Part shown: one piece after another, positions 34,545-44,824 of the stretch
Layout: each line of letters starts with the position of its first letter
Position numbering within the stretch: the stretch's first letter is position 1
NCBI GenBank assembly: GCA_026119855.1
Contig: JAOWBW010000192.1
Location: forward strand, 1,595,831 to 1,659,830
Source: Campanula takesimana
Taxonomy: Eukaryota > Streptophyta > Magnoliopsida > Asterales > Campanulaceae
Length of the DNA stretch: 64,000 nucleotides
Direction: 5' to 3'
The notes under the pieces: model-generated
What the model saw: the letters and a program-made list of their open reading frames with translations, nothing else
Told to the model about the DNA's origin: nothing
The model's database searches: none
Program-made: the position numbers and the translations under genes

Positions 34545-36926
34545 ATGTTTGGTCGACGTTCACTGAACCCCCAGTTGGTTCCGTTGAACGAAGAAATAGA
34601 TAATCTCGAGGAAAATACTCTCCTTTTCAATTTATTTGAATCTGAATCTGAGACTTCTGTCACCGGGACAGAAGAAGATCTAAGTGGAACCGAAACTTCC
34701 ACCACTGAGGTAGAAGTAAACTTAAACATGGGTGAGTTTCGTCATATGAAGGATTTTTTCCGTCCTAAAATCGATGATGCATCTTCATGTATTAATTTGC
34801 CGGCCGCGGCAAAAGGATATGAGCTTAAATGGCAATACTTTAATTTGTTGCCTACTTTCCATGGTTTAACTAATGAGGATCTGCTTAATTTCATCCGTGA
34901 ATACCTAGAAATTGTGCAAACATTCCCTATCACTGCTGGTATCACGGAGGACCAGTTAAAGTTGCGTTGTTTTCCTCTTTGTATTAAGGGTGCAGCTCAA
35001 ACGTGGTTCATGACTTTGCCTCCCAATAGCATAGACACATGGGAAAAGATGTACCAAGCTTTCTTTCAAAGATATTATTCGCATCCCTCATTATCAGCAT
35101 TAAGAAAGAAAATCATAGGTTTTCAACAAGAACCTGGTGAGGCATTTCACGAAACATGGGATCGTTTTAAAATGCTTTTAGTTCAATGCCCTCACCATGA
35201 CTTTTCCATTCCACATTTGAATCAAGCATTTTATGATGGGTTAAGTCATTTGTATCAAAACACTGTTGATAATGCTGCGGGAGGGTCAATAGGTGAGAAA
35301 ACTCCGGAAGAAGCTAGGGACATTTTTGAGATGTTAGGTGCAAATTCTCAGCAGAGAGGAGTGAGAGGAAATCAAAAGGGAATTTATGAAGTTCAATCTA
35401 ACGAGAAGGTAGATAAATTGGAAAATGCTCTTATCCATATGTCTAACCAAATTTCTACGTTCACAAATCTTGTTTCACCTCTCATTGCTAACAAAGTTCA
35501 AGAAGTTTGTACTACTTGTGGTTTAAGTTCTCATGCTACTAATGCTTGTCCATCTAGTGCACAATTTTCAGAATTTTCTGAACAGGCACAAGCAGCAAAT
35601 GGATTTCAACCAAGGCAACCATACAACAATCCATACTCCAACACATACAATCCAGGGTGGAGGCATCACCCAAATCTTTCATGGAGTAACAATCAACCAC
35701 TCCACCCGGTGCAACAACAACCACAACCACAACATCAAGCACAACAACCTCCAAAACCTTCCGTCGAAACAATCTTGGAGCAGATGAGGTTGGAAATGAT
35801 GCAAGAAAGGAAGAACAATGAAGCTGCCATCAACAAGCTTGAGACCCAGGTGAGTCAAATGGCGGAAGTGTTGCGAGCTACCAAACCGGGAACCTTCCCT
35901 AGCCAAGGGGAGCACTCAGCCAAATCAATCATCACACTGAGCAATGGTAAGGTCGTCGGTGAGGAGGTAAGTATTCCCTCCACTTCTTCTAATAATAATG
36001 TTGAGGAAAAGTCTGAAAATTTGAAGGAAAATGGTACTAATGACTTGGGAGACAAGCAAAATGTAACTTCTCCAATGCCCAAGCCATATGTACCGCCCAT
36101 GCCTTTTCCTGGTCGATATATGAGGCAAAAGATGGAAAAACAATTTTCTGAAATTTATGACATGTTTTCAAAAGTAAACATCAATTTACCATTGTTGGAT
36201 GTCATCAAAAATATTCCATCTTATGCCAAGTTTTTCAAAGATCTTAATACCCGGAAACCAAGGATGGGAAGAGGTGAGAATGTGATCATGTCTGAGAATG
36301 TGAGTGCCGTGCTTCAAACCCACCTTCCACCAAAACTTAAGGATCCCGGTAGTTTTAACATTACAATCACTTTGGGGGATTCTAAGTCGGTGAAGGCGAT
36401 GTTGGATCTGGGCGCTAGCATTAATTTGATGCCTTTTTCTATATATAAACAATTGGGATTGGGTGAGCTTAAACCTACCACAATGACCCTTCAGTTAGCC
36501 GATCACTCGGTCAAACGCCCTATGGGAGTTGTGGAGGACATTTTGGTGCAAGTAGAAAAGCTCATCATTCCTGTTGATTTTGTTGTAATAGACATGGAAC
36601 AAGGTGTTAGTAAGTGTCGTGAACCACCCATTCTCTTTGGGCGCCCGTTCATGGCAACTACCGACACCAACATCAATGTTAAAAATGGGAAATTGACCAT
36701 GCATGTTCTCGATGAAAAGGTAGAAATCTCAGTTTTTGATGTCATGAAAGAACCACAAATTTTTGATGATTCATGTTGTTATATAGATGATATTGATGAA
36801 TGTGTTCATGAGCAGTTATGGGATGAGGTGAAAAATAAAAATTGTGAGTTTGAGTCGGGGGGCAGTGAGAATTCTAGGGATAATACGGATGTTCCTGTGA
36901 TGGCTATTGCTGATAAGGCCGATTAA
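34545..36926 (+). CDS. Gag-protease polyprotein of the Athila-like element
   Basis: 793 residues from the first ATG after the PBS. Residues about 95-265 form the retrotransposon gag domain (LRCFPLCIKGAAQTWF, YYSHPSLSALRKKI), which builds the particle. A CCHC knuckle CTTCGLSSHATNAC lies near residue 323. It is followed by a Gln/Pro-rich linker and a short Met/Glu-rich segment. The aspartic protease motif LDLGASINLMP is near residue 619, and FGRPF follows downstream. It ends at TAA 36924, immediately before a ten-C tract. Pol starts in a different frame 20 bp later, so as read the two are not one ORF, unlike many Athila elements. Confidence 0.9.
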   Translation: MFGRRSLNPQLVPLNEEIDNLEENTLLFNLFESESETSVTGTEEDLSGTETSTTEVEVNLNMGEFRHMKDFFRPKIDDASSCINLPAAAKGYELKWQYFNLLPTFHGLTNEDLLNFIREYLEIVQTFPITAGITEDQLKLRCFPLCIKGAAQTWFMTLPPNSIDTWEKMYQAFFQRYYSHPSLSALRKKIIGFQQEPGEAFHETWDRFKMLLVQCPHHDFSIPHLNQAFYDGLSHLYQNTVDNAAGGSIGEKTPEEARDIFEMLGANSQQRGVRGNQKGIYEVQSNEKVDKLENALIHMSNQISTFTNLVSPLIANKVQEVCTTCGLSSHATNACPSSAQFSEFSEQAQAANGFQPRQPYNNPYSNTYNPGWRHHPNLSWSNNQPLHPVQQQPQPQHQAQQPPKPSVETILEQMRLEMMQERKNNEAAINKLETQVSQMAEVLRATKPGTFPSQGEHSAKSIITLSNGKVVGEEVSIPSTSSNNNVEEKSENLKENGTNDLGDKQNVTSPMPKPYVPPMPFPGRYMRQKMEKQFSEIYDMFSKVNINLPLLDVIKNIPSYAKFFKDLNTRKPRMGRGENVIMSENVSAVLQTHLPPKLKDPGSFNITITLGDSKSVKAMLDLGASINLMPFSIYKQLGLGELKPTTMTLQLADHSVKRPMGVVEDILVQVEKLIIPVDFVVIDMEQGVSKCREPPILFGRPFMATTDTNINVKNGKLTMHVLDEKVEISVFDVMKEPQIFDDSCCYIDDIDECVHEQLWDEVKNKNCEFESGGSENSRDNTDVPVMAIADKAD

Positions 36927-36946
36927 TCCCCCCCCCCATTCTTGAG

Positions 36947-39865
36947 TTGAAACCACTTCCCCAGACTTTAAAATATGCGTTCTTAGGGGAAGGTGAAACT
37001 CTTCCTGTGATCATTGCCTCAGATCTAACTCAAGAACAAGAGGCGAGGTTGATCAAAGTGTTGTGTGAGCACAAGGGTGCTATAGGTTGTACTTTAGCAG
37101 ATATTAGGGGGATTAGTCCTACCATTTGCCAACACCGCATAAATCTTGAAGAGGATGCTAAAACCTCTAGAGAAAGGCAAAGGAGGCTAAATCCCTACAT
37201 GCAGGAGGTTGTGAGGAAAGAGGTGCTCAAATTACTTGATACTTGTATTATTTACCCGGTTGAGGATAGTGAGTGGGTTAGTCCTGTTCAAGTGGTACCC
37301 AAGAAATCGGGTATTGCTGTTGTCCCAAATGAGAGGAATGAGTTAGTGCCCACGAGGGAAGTCACTGGTCATAGGATGTGTTTGGATTTGAGGAAATTAA
37401 ATGCGGCTACTAAAAAGGTCCACTTCCCTTTACCTTTCATTGACCAAATCCTTGAGAGATTAGCAGGCCACGCCTTCTATTGTTTCTTGGATGGGTTCTC
37501 GAGATACAATCAAATTCCCATTGCTAAAGAGGATGAATCCAAAACTACCTTCACTTGTCCCTTTGGCACTTTTGCATATAGGAGAATGCTGTTTGGTTTA
37601 TGCAATGCACCCGCGACTTTTCAAAGGTGTATGCTATCTATTTTCTCCGACATGATTGAAAAGGGGGTGGAAGTGTTTATGGATGATTTTTCTGTGTTCG
37701 GGGATAGTTTTGACCAGTGTCTCAAGAACTTGGCTTTTGTGCTTAAACGTTGTTGTGAGACCGACTTAACCTTGAGTTGGGAAAAGAGTCACTTTCTTGT
37801 GAAGCATGGTATTGTTTTAGGTCATCTTGTATCTAGTCTAGGTATAGAGGTAGACAAGGCAAAAATTGAAGTCATTTCTAAATTACCTCCTCCAATCTCG
37901 GTTAAAGGTGTTCGTAGTTTTCTTGGGCATGCAGGTTTTTATAGGAAATTTATCAAAGATTTCTCAAAAATTTGTAAACCATTGTGTAACTTGCTTGCAA
38001 AAGATACTGAGTTCATTTTTTATAAAGAATGTTTGGAGGCTTTTAATGAATTGAAAAAGAAGTTGACTTGTGCTCCTATTTTGTCGAGCCCTGATTGGTC
38101 ATTACCATTTGAAATCATGTGTGATGCTTCTGACTTTGCCATAGGAGTTGTTTTGGGTCAAAGAGTAGATAAATTACCCCATGTCATCCAATATGCAAGT
38201 AGAACTCTTAATGATGCACAGTTAAATTACACTACCACTGAAAAAGAGTTTTTAGCTGTGGTTTTTGCACTTGAAAAATTTCGTTCATACTTGCTTGGAT
38301 CTAAGGTGATTATCTACTCTGACCACTCTGCATTGAAATACTTGTTAAAAAAAAAAGATGCAAAACCTAGACTGCTTAGGTGGATGTTATTATTGCAAGA
38401 ATTTGATTTGGAAATCAGAGATAAGAAAGGGAGTGAAAATGTAGTTGCTGACCACCTCTCTAGACTAGAGGATTTCACGTTTATGAATGCACATGATGAG
38501 TTGATTCCCATTAACGAACATTTTCCTGATGAACAACTTTTTGTGGTACATGTGCATGAACCATGGTATGCGGATTTTGCCAACTACTTTGTTTCACACA
38601 CTTTACCTCTTGGAATGGACTCACATGCAAAACGTAAATTCCTCTCTGATGTTAAGCACTACATTTGGGATGACCCTTATTTATTTAAGATTTGCCCAGA
38701 TAAGACAGTCAAAAGGTGTGTGCCCGAACATGAGCAAAAGAGTGTCCTAGACTTTTGTCATGAGTTGCAATGTGGTGGGCATTTCAGTGGGCAAAAGACT
38801 GCCCGGAAGGTCCTTCAATCGGGACTTTATTGGCCAAGTTTGTTTAAAGATGCCCATCAATATTGTGCGCAATGTGATAGATGCCAGAGGTCGGGAGGGA
38901 TCACTAAAAAAGATGAAATGCCCCTAATTAATAACTTGGTTGTAGACATTTTTGATGTTTGGGGCATTGACTTTATGGGACCTTTTCCTCCGTCCTTCGG
39001 CTATCTATACATTCTTGTTGCTGTAGACTATGTCTCTAAGTGGGTAGAAGCCATTCCCACTCGCACTAATGATTCTAATGTGGTTTGTAAATTTGTGCGT
39101 GAGACTTTGTTTTGCAGATTTGGGATACCGAGGGCTATCATAAGTGACCAAGGCAAGCACTTTACCAACCGGTTGCTCCACAAGTTGTTAAAGAGATATG
39201 GGGTTGTACACCGCCTTGCCACACCTTACCATCCACAAACCTCCGGTCAAGTGGAGGTCAGCAACAGGCAAATTAAGGCAGTGTTAGAAAAGACGGTGAG
39301 GCCAAACCGAAAAGATTGGGCTGAAAAGTTGTGTGATGCTTTATGGGCTTACCGGACCGCATTCAAAACTCCCATTGGAGTAAGCCCCTACCGGTTAGTG
39401 TTTGCAAAGTCATGCCATCTTCCCGTGGAGCTGGAACACAAAGCTTTTTGGGCCATCATGCAACTCAATATGGATGTAGCATTGGCAGGAGAGCAAAGAT
39501 TACTTGCTCTAGATGAATTGGAAGAGTTGAGGTTGGATTCATATGAGAGTGCGAGAAGTTATAAGGAGAAAACCAAGTGGTATCATGACAAGCATATCAG
39601 GCCCAAATCCATTAGGTCGGGTATGAAAGTACTCCTGTTTAACTCTCGACTCAAGTTATTTCCCAGAAAGCTTAAGTCCAAATGGACGGGGCCGTACGAA
39701 GTTTTGAAAGTCTTTCCACATGGTGCGGTTGAGCTAAGAAACCTGAAAGACAGGGATGTCTTCAAGGTGAATGGTCATAGGGTTAAGCCCTATTATGAAA
39801 ATGTTCCAAGGCATGGAGAAATTGCAGAAGTGGTACACCTCATTGTCCCAGAATCTAGCGATTGA
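36947..39865 (+). CDS. Pol (RT, RNase H, integrase) of the Athila-like element, intact
   Basis: An open frame of 972 codons. The real N-terminus is probably continuous with gag, since the frame here opens at a TTG and not an ATG. RT: FLDGFSRYNQIPIA and the catalytic VFMDDFSVFG near residue 243 (Met in place of the usual Val). RNase H: EIMCDASDFAIG near 391, with TEKEFLAVVFA and YSDHSALKYLL. Integrase: HHCC zinc finger residues about 604-647 (HELQCGGHFSG to CAQCDRCQRSGG), core DX59DX35E at about 674, 733 and 769 (GIDFMGPF, ISDQGKHF, SGQVEVSNRQIK). The C-terminal part has the GPYEVLKVFPHGAVELRNL phrase. All catalytic residues are present. Confidence 0.95.
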   Translation: MKPLPQTLKYAFLGEGETLPVIIASDLTQEQEARLIKVLCEHKGAIGCTLADIRGISPTICQHRINLEEDAKTSRERQRRLNPYMQEVVRKEVLKLLDTCIIYPVEDSEWVSPVQVVPKKSGIAVVPNERNELVPTREVTGHRMCLDLRKLNAATKKVHFPLPFIDQILERLAGHAFYCFLDGFSRYNQIPIAKEDESKTTFTCPFGTFAYRRMLFGLCNAPATFQRCMLSIFSDMIEKGVEVFMDDFSVFGDSFDQCLKNLAFVLKRCCETDLTLSWEKSHFLVKHGIVLGHLVSSLGIEVDKAKIEVISKLPPPISVKGVRSFLGHAGFYRKFIKDFSKICKPLCNLLAKDTEFIFYKECLEAFNELKKKLTCAPILSSPDWSLPFEIMCDASDFAIGVVLGQRVDKLPHVIQYASRTLNDAQLNYTTTEKEFLAVVFALEKFRSYLLGSKVIIYSDHSALKYLLKKKDAKPRLLRWMLLLQEFDLEIRDKKGSENVVADHLSRLEDFTFMNAHDELIPINEHFPDEQLFVVHVHEPWYADFANYFVSHTLPLGMDSHAKRKFLSDVKHYIWDDPYLFKICPDKTVKRCVPEHEQKSVLDFCHELQCGGHFSGQKTARKVLQSGLYWPSLFKDAHQYCAQCDRCQRSGGITKKDEMPLINNLVVDIFDVWGIDFMGPFPPSFGYLYILVAVDYVSKWVEAIPTRTNDSNVVCKFVRETLFCRFGIPRAIISDQGKHFTNRLLHKLLKRYGVVHRLATPYHPQTSGQVEVSNRQIKAVLEKTVRPNRKDWAEKLCDALWAYRTAFKTPIGVSPYRLVFAKSCHLPVELEHKAFWAIMQLNMDVALAGEQRLLALDELEELRLDSYESARSYKEKTKWYHDKHIRPKSIRSGMKVLLFNSRLKLFPRKLKSKWTGPYEVLKVFPHGAVELRNLKDRDVFKVNGHRVKPYYENVPRHGEIAEVVHLIVPESSD

Positions 39866-41013
39866 TGAAGCAACACGTCGGGCTAACGACGTTAAACAAA
39901 GGCGCTTATGGGAGGCAACCCACTTCGGTATCATTTTTTTTCTTTCTATTTTCAATTCCCTAGCATTCTTTAACTTGGAACATGCTAAGTTGCACTCTAT
40001 GAGGACATAGTTTGTTCTGAGCTTGGGGGTGTAGCGGTCATATAAAAAAAAACCTTTAATTTGAAGTGAAATTTTTTTCTTTTAAATTAGTTTCAAAGTC
40101 GGAGTCGGTTCGAACTACGGTGACCTGAGCCTCTTATAGTCCTAAGAGGAACGTAGGCAACGAAAGTGCGGTCACAAATATGTCCGTGTCACCCTAACGG
40201 GTCTCTCCGAGTTTGTGGGTTTATAGGGGAGTGTAAATAGTTGTCACCCTCCAAAAGATTGAATTTTTATTTTTAGTTTTATTGGTTTTTAGAAGTATTA
40301 CGCTTGTGGTTTGTGTTTTGGGTGATGTGTAGATATATGTGAGACAACCAATCATGCACTAAGGGGTCAAGGAGGCAGAACGAGCCAGAGATTTAAACTG
40401 AAAAATGCATTTCCAGAAAGTTGGGCGACCGCACATGATTTTATGGGCGACCGCCCAAAAATATTCGAAAAGGCTCTATTTCGTTCCAGATAGTTGTGAG
40501 ACCGCACATGTACTTTGGGCGACCGCCCAGTGACCTGGGTGTCGGGATTTTTGCCAGAAAAAGGGATTATGGTCGGGATTTATTCCAAAAATTCAAACCC
40601 CAGTCACTCCTTCTTCACCTTCTCTCTACAAAAACCGACCCAAACACTCTCTCTCTCTAAAAATCACCCACCCAAACACCCAATCCTACCATTCTAACCC
40701 ACCAAATCATAATCCTCACCACATTTACTCCATCATTTCCAAGTTTTCTAACCCAAAACACCATTAAATCCGGTGATTTGGGGAAGATTAGGCAAAGAGA
40801 AGAAATAGGCAAAACTTGGGTTTTGAAGCAAATTGGTTTGGATTTTGGAGTCATCACAGAAGGGGAAGGTGTTCACAAGCTCGAGGGCATTCTCAAGAAT
40901 CAACTCTCTCAACTCCGGCGAAAAATTCCGGCCAACTCAGGCGACTTCTCCGGCGAATTTTCCGGTCAAGTAAGAACAAATTTTCAGAATCATTCTTTTG
41001 TTGGTAGTATATC
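39866..41013 (+). other. Spacer between pol and ORF3, with hairpin and CpG words
   Basis: It contains the covarying hairpin at 40112-40160, then a cluster of four CpG-rich words at 40423-40434, 40445-40456, 40496-40507 (GTGAGACCGCAC) and 40517-40528. A CT/CA-rich stretch runs to about 40780. The word cluster sits about 490 bp before ORF3, as the LTR cluster sits before the main transcript, so an internal promoter for ORF3 is possible. Confidence 0.5.
40112..40160 (+). ncRNA. Two-stem hairpin motif, copy A (sense in the gypsy element)
   Basis: Outer stem CTACG (40115-40119) / CGTAG (40152-40156) and inner 7-bp stem CCTCTTA / TAAGAGG. The conserved bulge GTGACCTGAG lies before the inner stem and GGCAA after the outer stem. 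Copies with different but still complementary inner stems are at 44865-44912 and 53051-53097. Confidence 0.6.
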
Positions 41014-42253
41014 AATGCCTCCCCGTAGAGCAAACAGAGGTGTACGTCATGAGCCTATCCCAGATGAATTGCTTGAACCCCCATTTGATAGAATTCGTTT
41101 TGTGGCTCCTGAGGCGGAACGATTTTACCTAGCTTTTGATCATAGACAGTTTAATGTTGAGAAAGAATTTCAAATTAAGAAAATGGGCTTAAATGACATC
41201 TTTGATCACTATAATTGGAAGAGGCTTGTGGCTCGCCCTTCTTGTAATGGGGTGAGTTCCTTGGTAAAAGAGTTCTATGCTAATGCTTCAGTGCCGGGTT
41301 ATACTGAATCTTCGTGGGTGAGAGGAGTTAGAATCCCATATGACGAAGAGGAGATCAACCAGTTCTATGGTATCAATTGAACCACTGAGATTGAGCATTG
41401 TGCATACTGGAGACTAGTGCAGGAAATGAGGTCTAATGTTAAAGGCAATTTGCACTTAATTGCTCCTACGTTCGGGGAAATTGACCCGGACATGATGAGG
41501 AGTGGCATTGTAACTAAGGCCCGGAATCTCGACTTGAGGATGCGCGCACTACACCGGTTTATATGTGAGAGGATACTTCCGAGCTCACATTACAATGATG
41601 TGCATTGGAGACGAGCTGCATTGATGCATGTGGTCCTGCAGGGTGGTAACATTAACACCGGGTTCATAATTCAGAATGAGATTCAGAACACCATCAGAAG
41701 CATGGGGAGTTCCAACTTCAACTACCCCCTTATGATAACAGCTATGATAAGGCGGGCAGGGGTGGACTTGACCCAGATTCCAAGGGATTTGACTCCGGGG
41801 ACCATCATTAATATAGAATCTCTGACTCGGGGGCACACCGCTACACAGCCAGGAGAGGGGACATCTGGTGGGGCTCAGCAAGAGGAAGCACAATGGGAGT
41901 TTCACCCTGATGAGGCCACTTTTTACTTGGGAGGGGTGGTTGAGGATTTACAGGATGATATCAAGGGATTACGCCTAGACATTGGGGAGTTGAGAAAATC
42001 AAGTGGGAGGCAAGAGGCCACCTTAGGACAGCTTCAACAGCAACAGATGGAGATGTACCAGAGGCAGGCTGCCGAGATTGAGGCTGCGCAAGCATGGAGG
42101 ACGCAGCAATCCCGAGAGTCCACTCAGCAGGGGCAGCTGCTCCAGATGATTTGGGGACGAGTGGCGCCTCCACCTCCTCCTTTTGGTGCCCAGATGCAGT
42201 GGCAGGGAGGCAGTTCTAGCCAAGACGGGCAACCCCGGCCCCCTTTTCAGTAG
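41014..42253 (+). pseudogene. ORF3 (env-like position), plant-transposon-protein domain, one in-frame stop
   Basis: The frame from ATG 41014 (MPPRRANRGVRHEP) is interrupted only by TGA at 41378-41380 and continues in the same frame to TAG at 42251-42253. The frame is open upstream from 40778. The domain around SSLVKEFYANASVPGYTES and GVRIPYDEEEINQFYGI resembles the putative plant transposon protein family common in Athila third ORFs. The second part has PGTIINIESLT, a Gln-rich coiled-coil-like stretch and a Pro-rich end. Function is unknown. It occupies the env position, but no signal peptide or membrane segment is visible. Confidence 0.75.
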
Positions 42254-43012
42254 TTGCATGTTTGGAGGTATCCCTATCCTTTAGTTCATTTTTATTGCTT
42301 CTACATTAGGGACAATGCTTGATTTAAGCGTGGGGGGGTACTTTCATCATCAGTTATGTTTTTCGTTTGTATTTAGTTCTTTAAAAATAAATAAAAAAAA
42401 TAATAATAATAAAATTTAAAAAAAAAAAAAAAAAAAAAGAGAGAGAGAGGCTAGGTGAAAACCCGAAAGGGCGCCTAGGCAAAAGGTGAGCAATTGAGCG
42501 ATTATATGTTTTCACCGGCGTGGCGTCCTAAGGGAGGATTGGAGAGTCGGGTAGGATGCATGTTGGAGTAGGAGGTTGGTTAGAGGCGATAGGATAGAAA
42601 ATCCTCAATTTTTTGTGGAGTTATAAGGGGCGTTGGAGCTTATTTTGAGGTAAATCATTGTTAAGAACCTATCCTAGCATTGATTTTTTTTTTTTTTTGA
42701 GGGAGAATGTAGTGAAAGATAAGTGTGGGGGAAGCATAGGTCGTTTTAGTTCCCCCTAGCTTCAATGTGTGGGCCCTAGTCGGATATGATTTTATTTGTT
42801 TATTATTGGTGTTGCTATCGATTAGGGCCATGGTTACTCATTTTTGGGAGTCATAAGGGGACGGAGTTCTTTTCACACCGAGTTTTATTTCTTTTCTTGA
42901 CTTGGCTGATGGGGATATAGAGGAGATAGGTGTCATTTTCCTCCATGCTATGCTTTATAGACCGGTGCTTAGAGGTGGGTTAGGAATATTACTCAGGGAC
43001 GAGTAATGTTCT
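42254..43012 (+). other. 3' untranslated region of the gypsy element
   Basis: Contains AAGCGTGGGGGGG near 42330, an A-rich simple repeat ending in (GA)n at about 42384-42449, and further AGTGTGGGGGAAG near 42730. These purine-rich motifs are typical of Athila 3' regions. No ORF. Confidence 0.6.
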
Positions 43013-43027
43013 AAGCGTGGGGGAATT
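43013..43027 (+). other. Polypurine tract of the gypsy element
   Basis: AAGCGTGGGGGAATT lies directly against the 3' LTR start TGATAGAG. Confidence 0.75.
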
Positions 43028-44399
43028 TGATAGAGTAGTATATACATATATAATCTCTATGTTCATGTGCTAGTTTTATTGACTTTTGGATATAACTTAG
43101 AACATTATTGATGTAATTGTTGATCTATTTTGTATAAGGAACTTTGTAAGGATTTGAATGTTGTAAAACACTTTTTAGTGTTATTTTGATATTTTGCAAA
43201 GGCCTGGATGCTCAAAAGTGTGGAGATCAATGATTGCTCAAGTCACCATCAATGGTCAACAGCGGTCAACCGAGTCAAGGACGGGAATAAGAAGAAAATC
43301 AACCTGTCAGATAACTGTGCGGCCGCACAAAACATATCGTGCGGTCGCCCAATTCATACCCATTCCATGACCAAATCAATTCAGAAAGATGTGCGGTCGC
43401 ACACACCATTTTGGGCGGTCGCACAGCCTACCCGACAGGAAAATGCAGTTTTTCAACAGCTTGATATCCTCTTCTTGTGTTCCCATTGTGTAACCCTAGC
43501 TTGATCCTAGTATAAATACATCTCTTCCACACAGCAGCCAGGGTATTCAGATCTAGAATAGATAGTTTTTACTTCCTTCAAACATTGTAGAGAAAGATTG
43601 AGAGGTTTTTCATTGTTCCAAATATTTTCACTTCTTCAAGTTTTATGTTGAATATTGAAGCTTTGTTGAAGAAGAATATGTGTATGCTTGGCTAATCTCC
43701 TCATTCTATGGATTGGAGGTAACATGTATGGAATTATTATGTTTTAATTGATAGTATTGTTATTCATTTTGTTGGGTTTTTCAAGAAGTATTTTTATAAG
43801 AGTTTTCTAGTTACAATCTAATGTTTAGATTAGCTTGGCTCTTAAACTAATTTGTGTATAAGGATTTCAAGTGATTGATTGAGATATACAAAGTCCGACT
43901 TTTGAAATAATATAATTTTGATTTGTAAAGTGATTTCTTATCAAAATTATAGATTTAAGATTCCTAAGATTTTAATGAGTTCTTTGAATATCATATGGCC
44001 TTTGCAGAAAATATGATATTGAAAGAACACTAGATTGAAGATGTGTGAGCATTCAATCTTACTTAAGAGAATAAATCCCCAACAAGGAATGATGATATTA
44101 TTAGTTATATATATTAATGAAATACATGTGAATCCAATCCATAGATCTTCCTCTCATTGCTGAAATTCCGGTAAACTCATTCTATTTTGTTTAATTGCTA
44201 TCTTAGTTTAATTTAAGTGTTTTTGTAGTATTAAAATCAAAACAAAACCAGTCATTTTTAATTTCTTGTTTATACTGCTGAAAATCGAATCGTGAAATAC
44301 ACAAGTCTCTGTGGATCGACCCTCGCATAGCGTATTACTACTACGGTGACTAGTACACTTGCTAGGTATTTTTATTACAAGTGGAGTTTTTCTCTATCA
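43028..44399 (+). repeat. 3' LTR of the Athila-like gypsy
   Basis: Same length (1372 bp) as the 5' LTR. Words are at 43317-43328, 43339-43350, 43391-43402 and 43413-43424. It ends CTCTATCA and is followed by AACTG. Confidence 0.9.
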
Positions 44400-44404
44400 A
44401 ACTG

Positions 44405-44824
44405 TTTCGGGTGAGTTTCTGAGGTGACTGAGACATGTTTTGACTTGCCGGGTAACCTGGGATTTGAGCAGAGTTATTGCTATTCTGAACTAAGAGATGC
44501 CTCGTACGAGACATCGATGTCTCGTGCGAGCCATCCTGTTAGTCTGCTGCTGTTTCTCCTTTTTCCTCGAGGATTTGGTGTCCAAACTTGTATATAAGCA
44601 CCTCAAGTCCGTGCTAGAATACCATACTGTGAATACGTGTGTTTGAATTGGGAATATTCATAGTAACATTAAAATTATGAGAGTCGCCACGCCGTTTTAA
44701 TTATAGCCAAAACTTTGAGAAAAAGCATGTTTAATGGGTTCGGGGGTCAAATTACAACAAGAGAAGAATATTGAACGTTATCACTCCTATTGCCCGAATG
44801 ATCGGTCTTTCTATCATGATGAAT
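44405..44824 (+). promoter_or_regulatory. Promoter-like fragment with CTCGTACGAG pair upstream of a TATA box
   Basis: CTCGTACGAG (44501-44510), ATCGAT and CTCGTGCGAG (44521-44530) form the same double-dyad seen at 30496. TATATAAG follows at 44591-44598, about 60 bp later. The sequence around it does not otherwise resemble the 30.5-kb copy. Probably an LTR or promoter piece of the element that contained the PMD gene before the gypsy insertion. This is inference. Confidence 0.4.

Larger units (their letters stand above)
33112..44399 (+). mobile_element. Complete Athila-like Ty3-gypsy retrotransposon
   Basis: An 11.3-kb element with 1372-bp LTRs (33112-34483 and 43028-44399) bounded by TGATAGAG and CTCTATCA (CTCTCTCA in the 5' copy), perfect AACTG target duplications, a tRNA-Asp-type primer site, gag-protease, an intact RT-RNase H-integrase ORF, an extra third ORF, and a G-rich polypurine tract. 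The LTRs differ at roughly nine positions by eye (over 99% identical), so insertion is recent. The order gag-pol-ORF3, the FMDD RT box, the DLGAS protease and recurrent GCTTGGGGG-like motifs fit Athila. Confidence 0.95.

Noticed and set aside
35554..35915. Minus-strand open frames opposite the gypsy gag
   Set aside because: Shadows of the Gln/Pro-rich gag linker on the other strand.
36914..36947. Programmed -1 frameshift between gag and pol of the gypsy element
   Set aside because: The overlap is only about ten bases, no slippery heptamer is present, and the ten-C tract lies after the gag stop. A lesion or base-call error is simpler.
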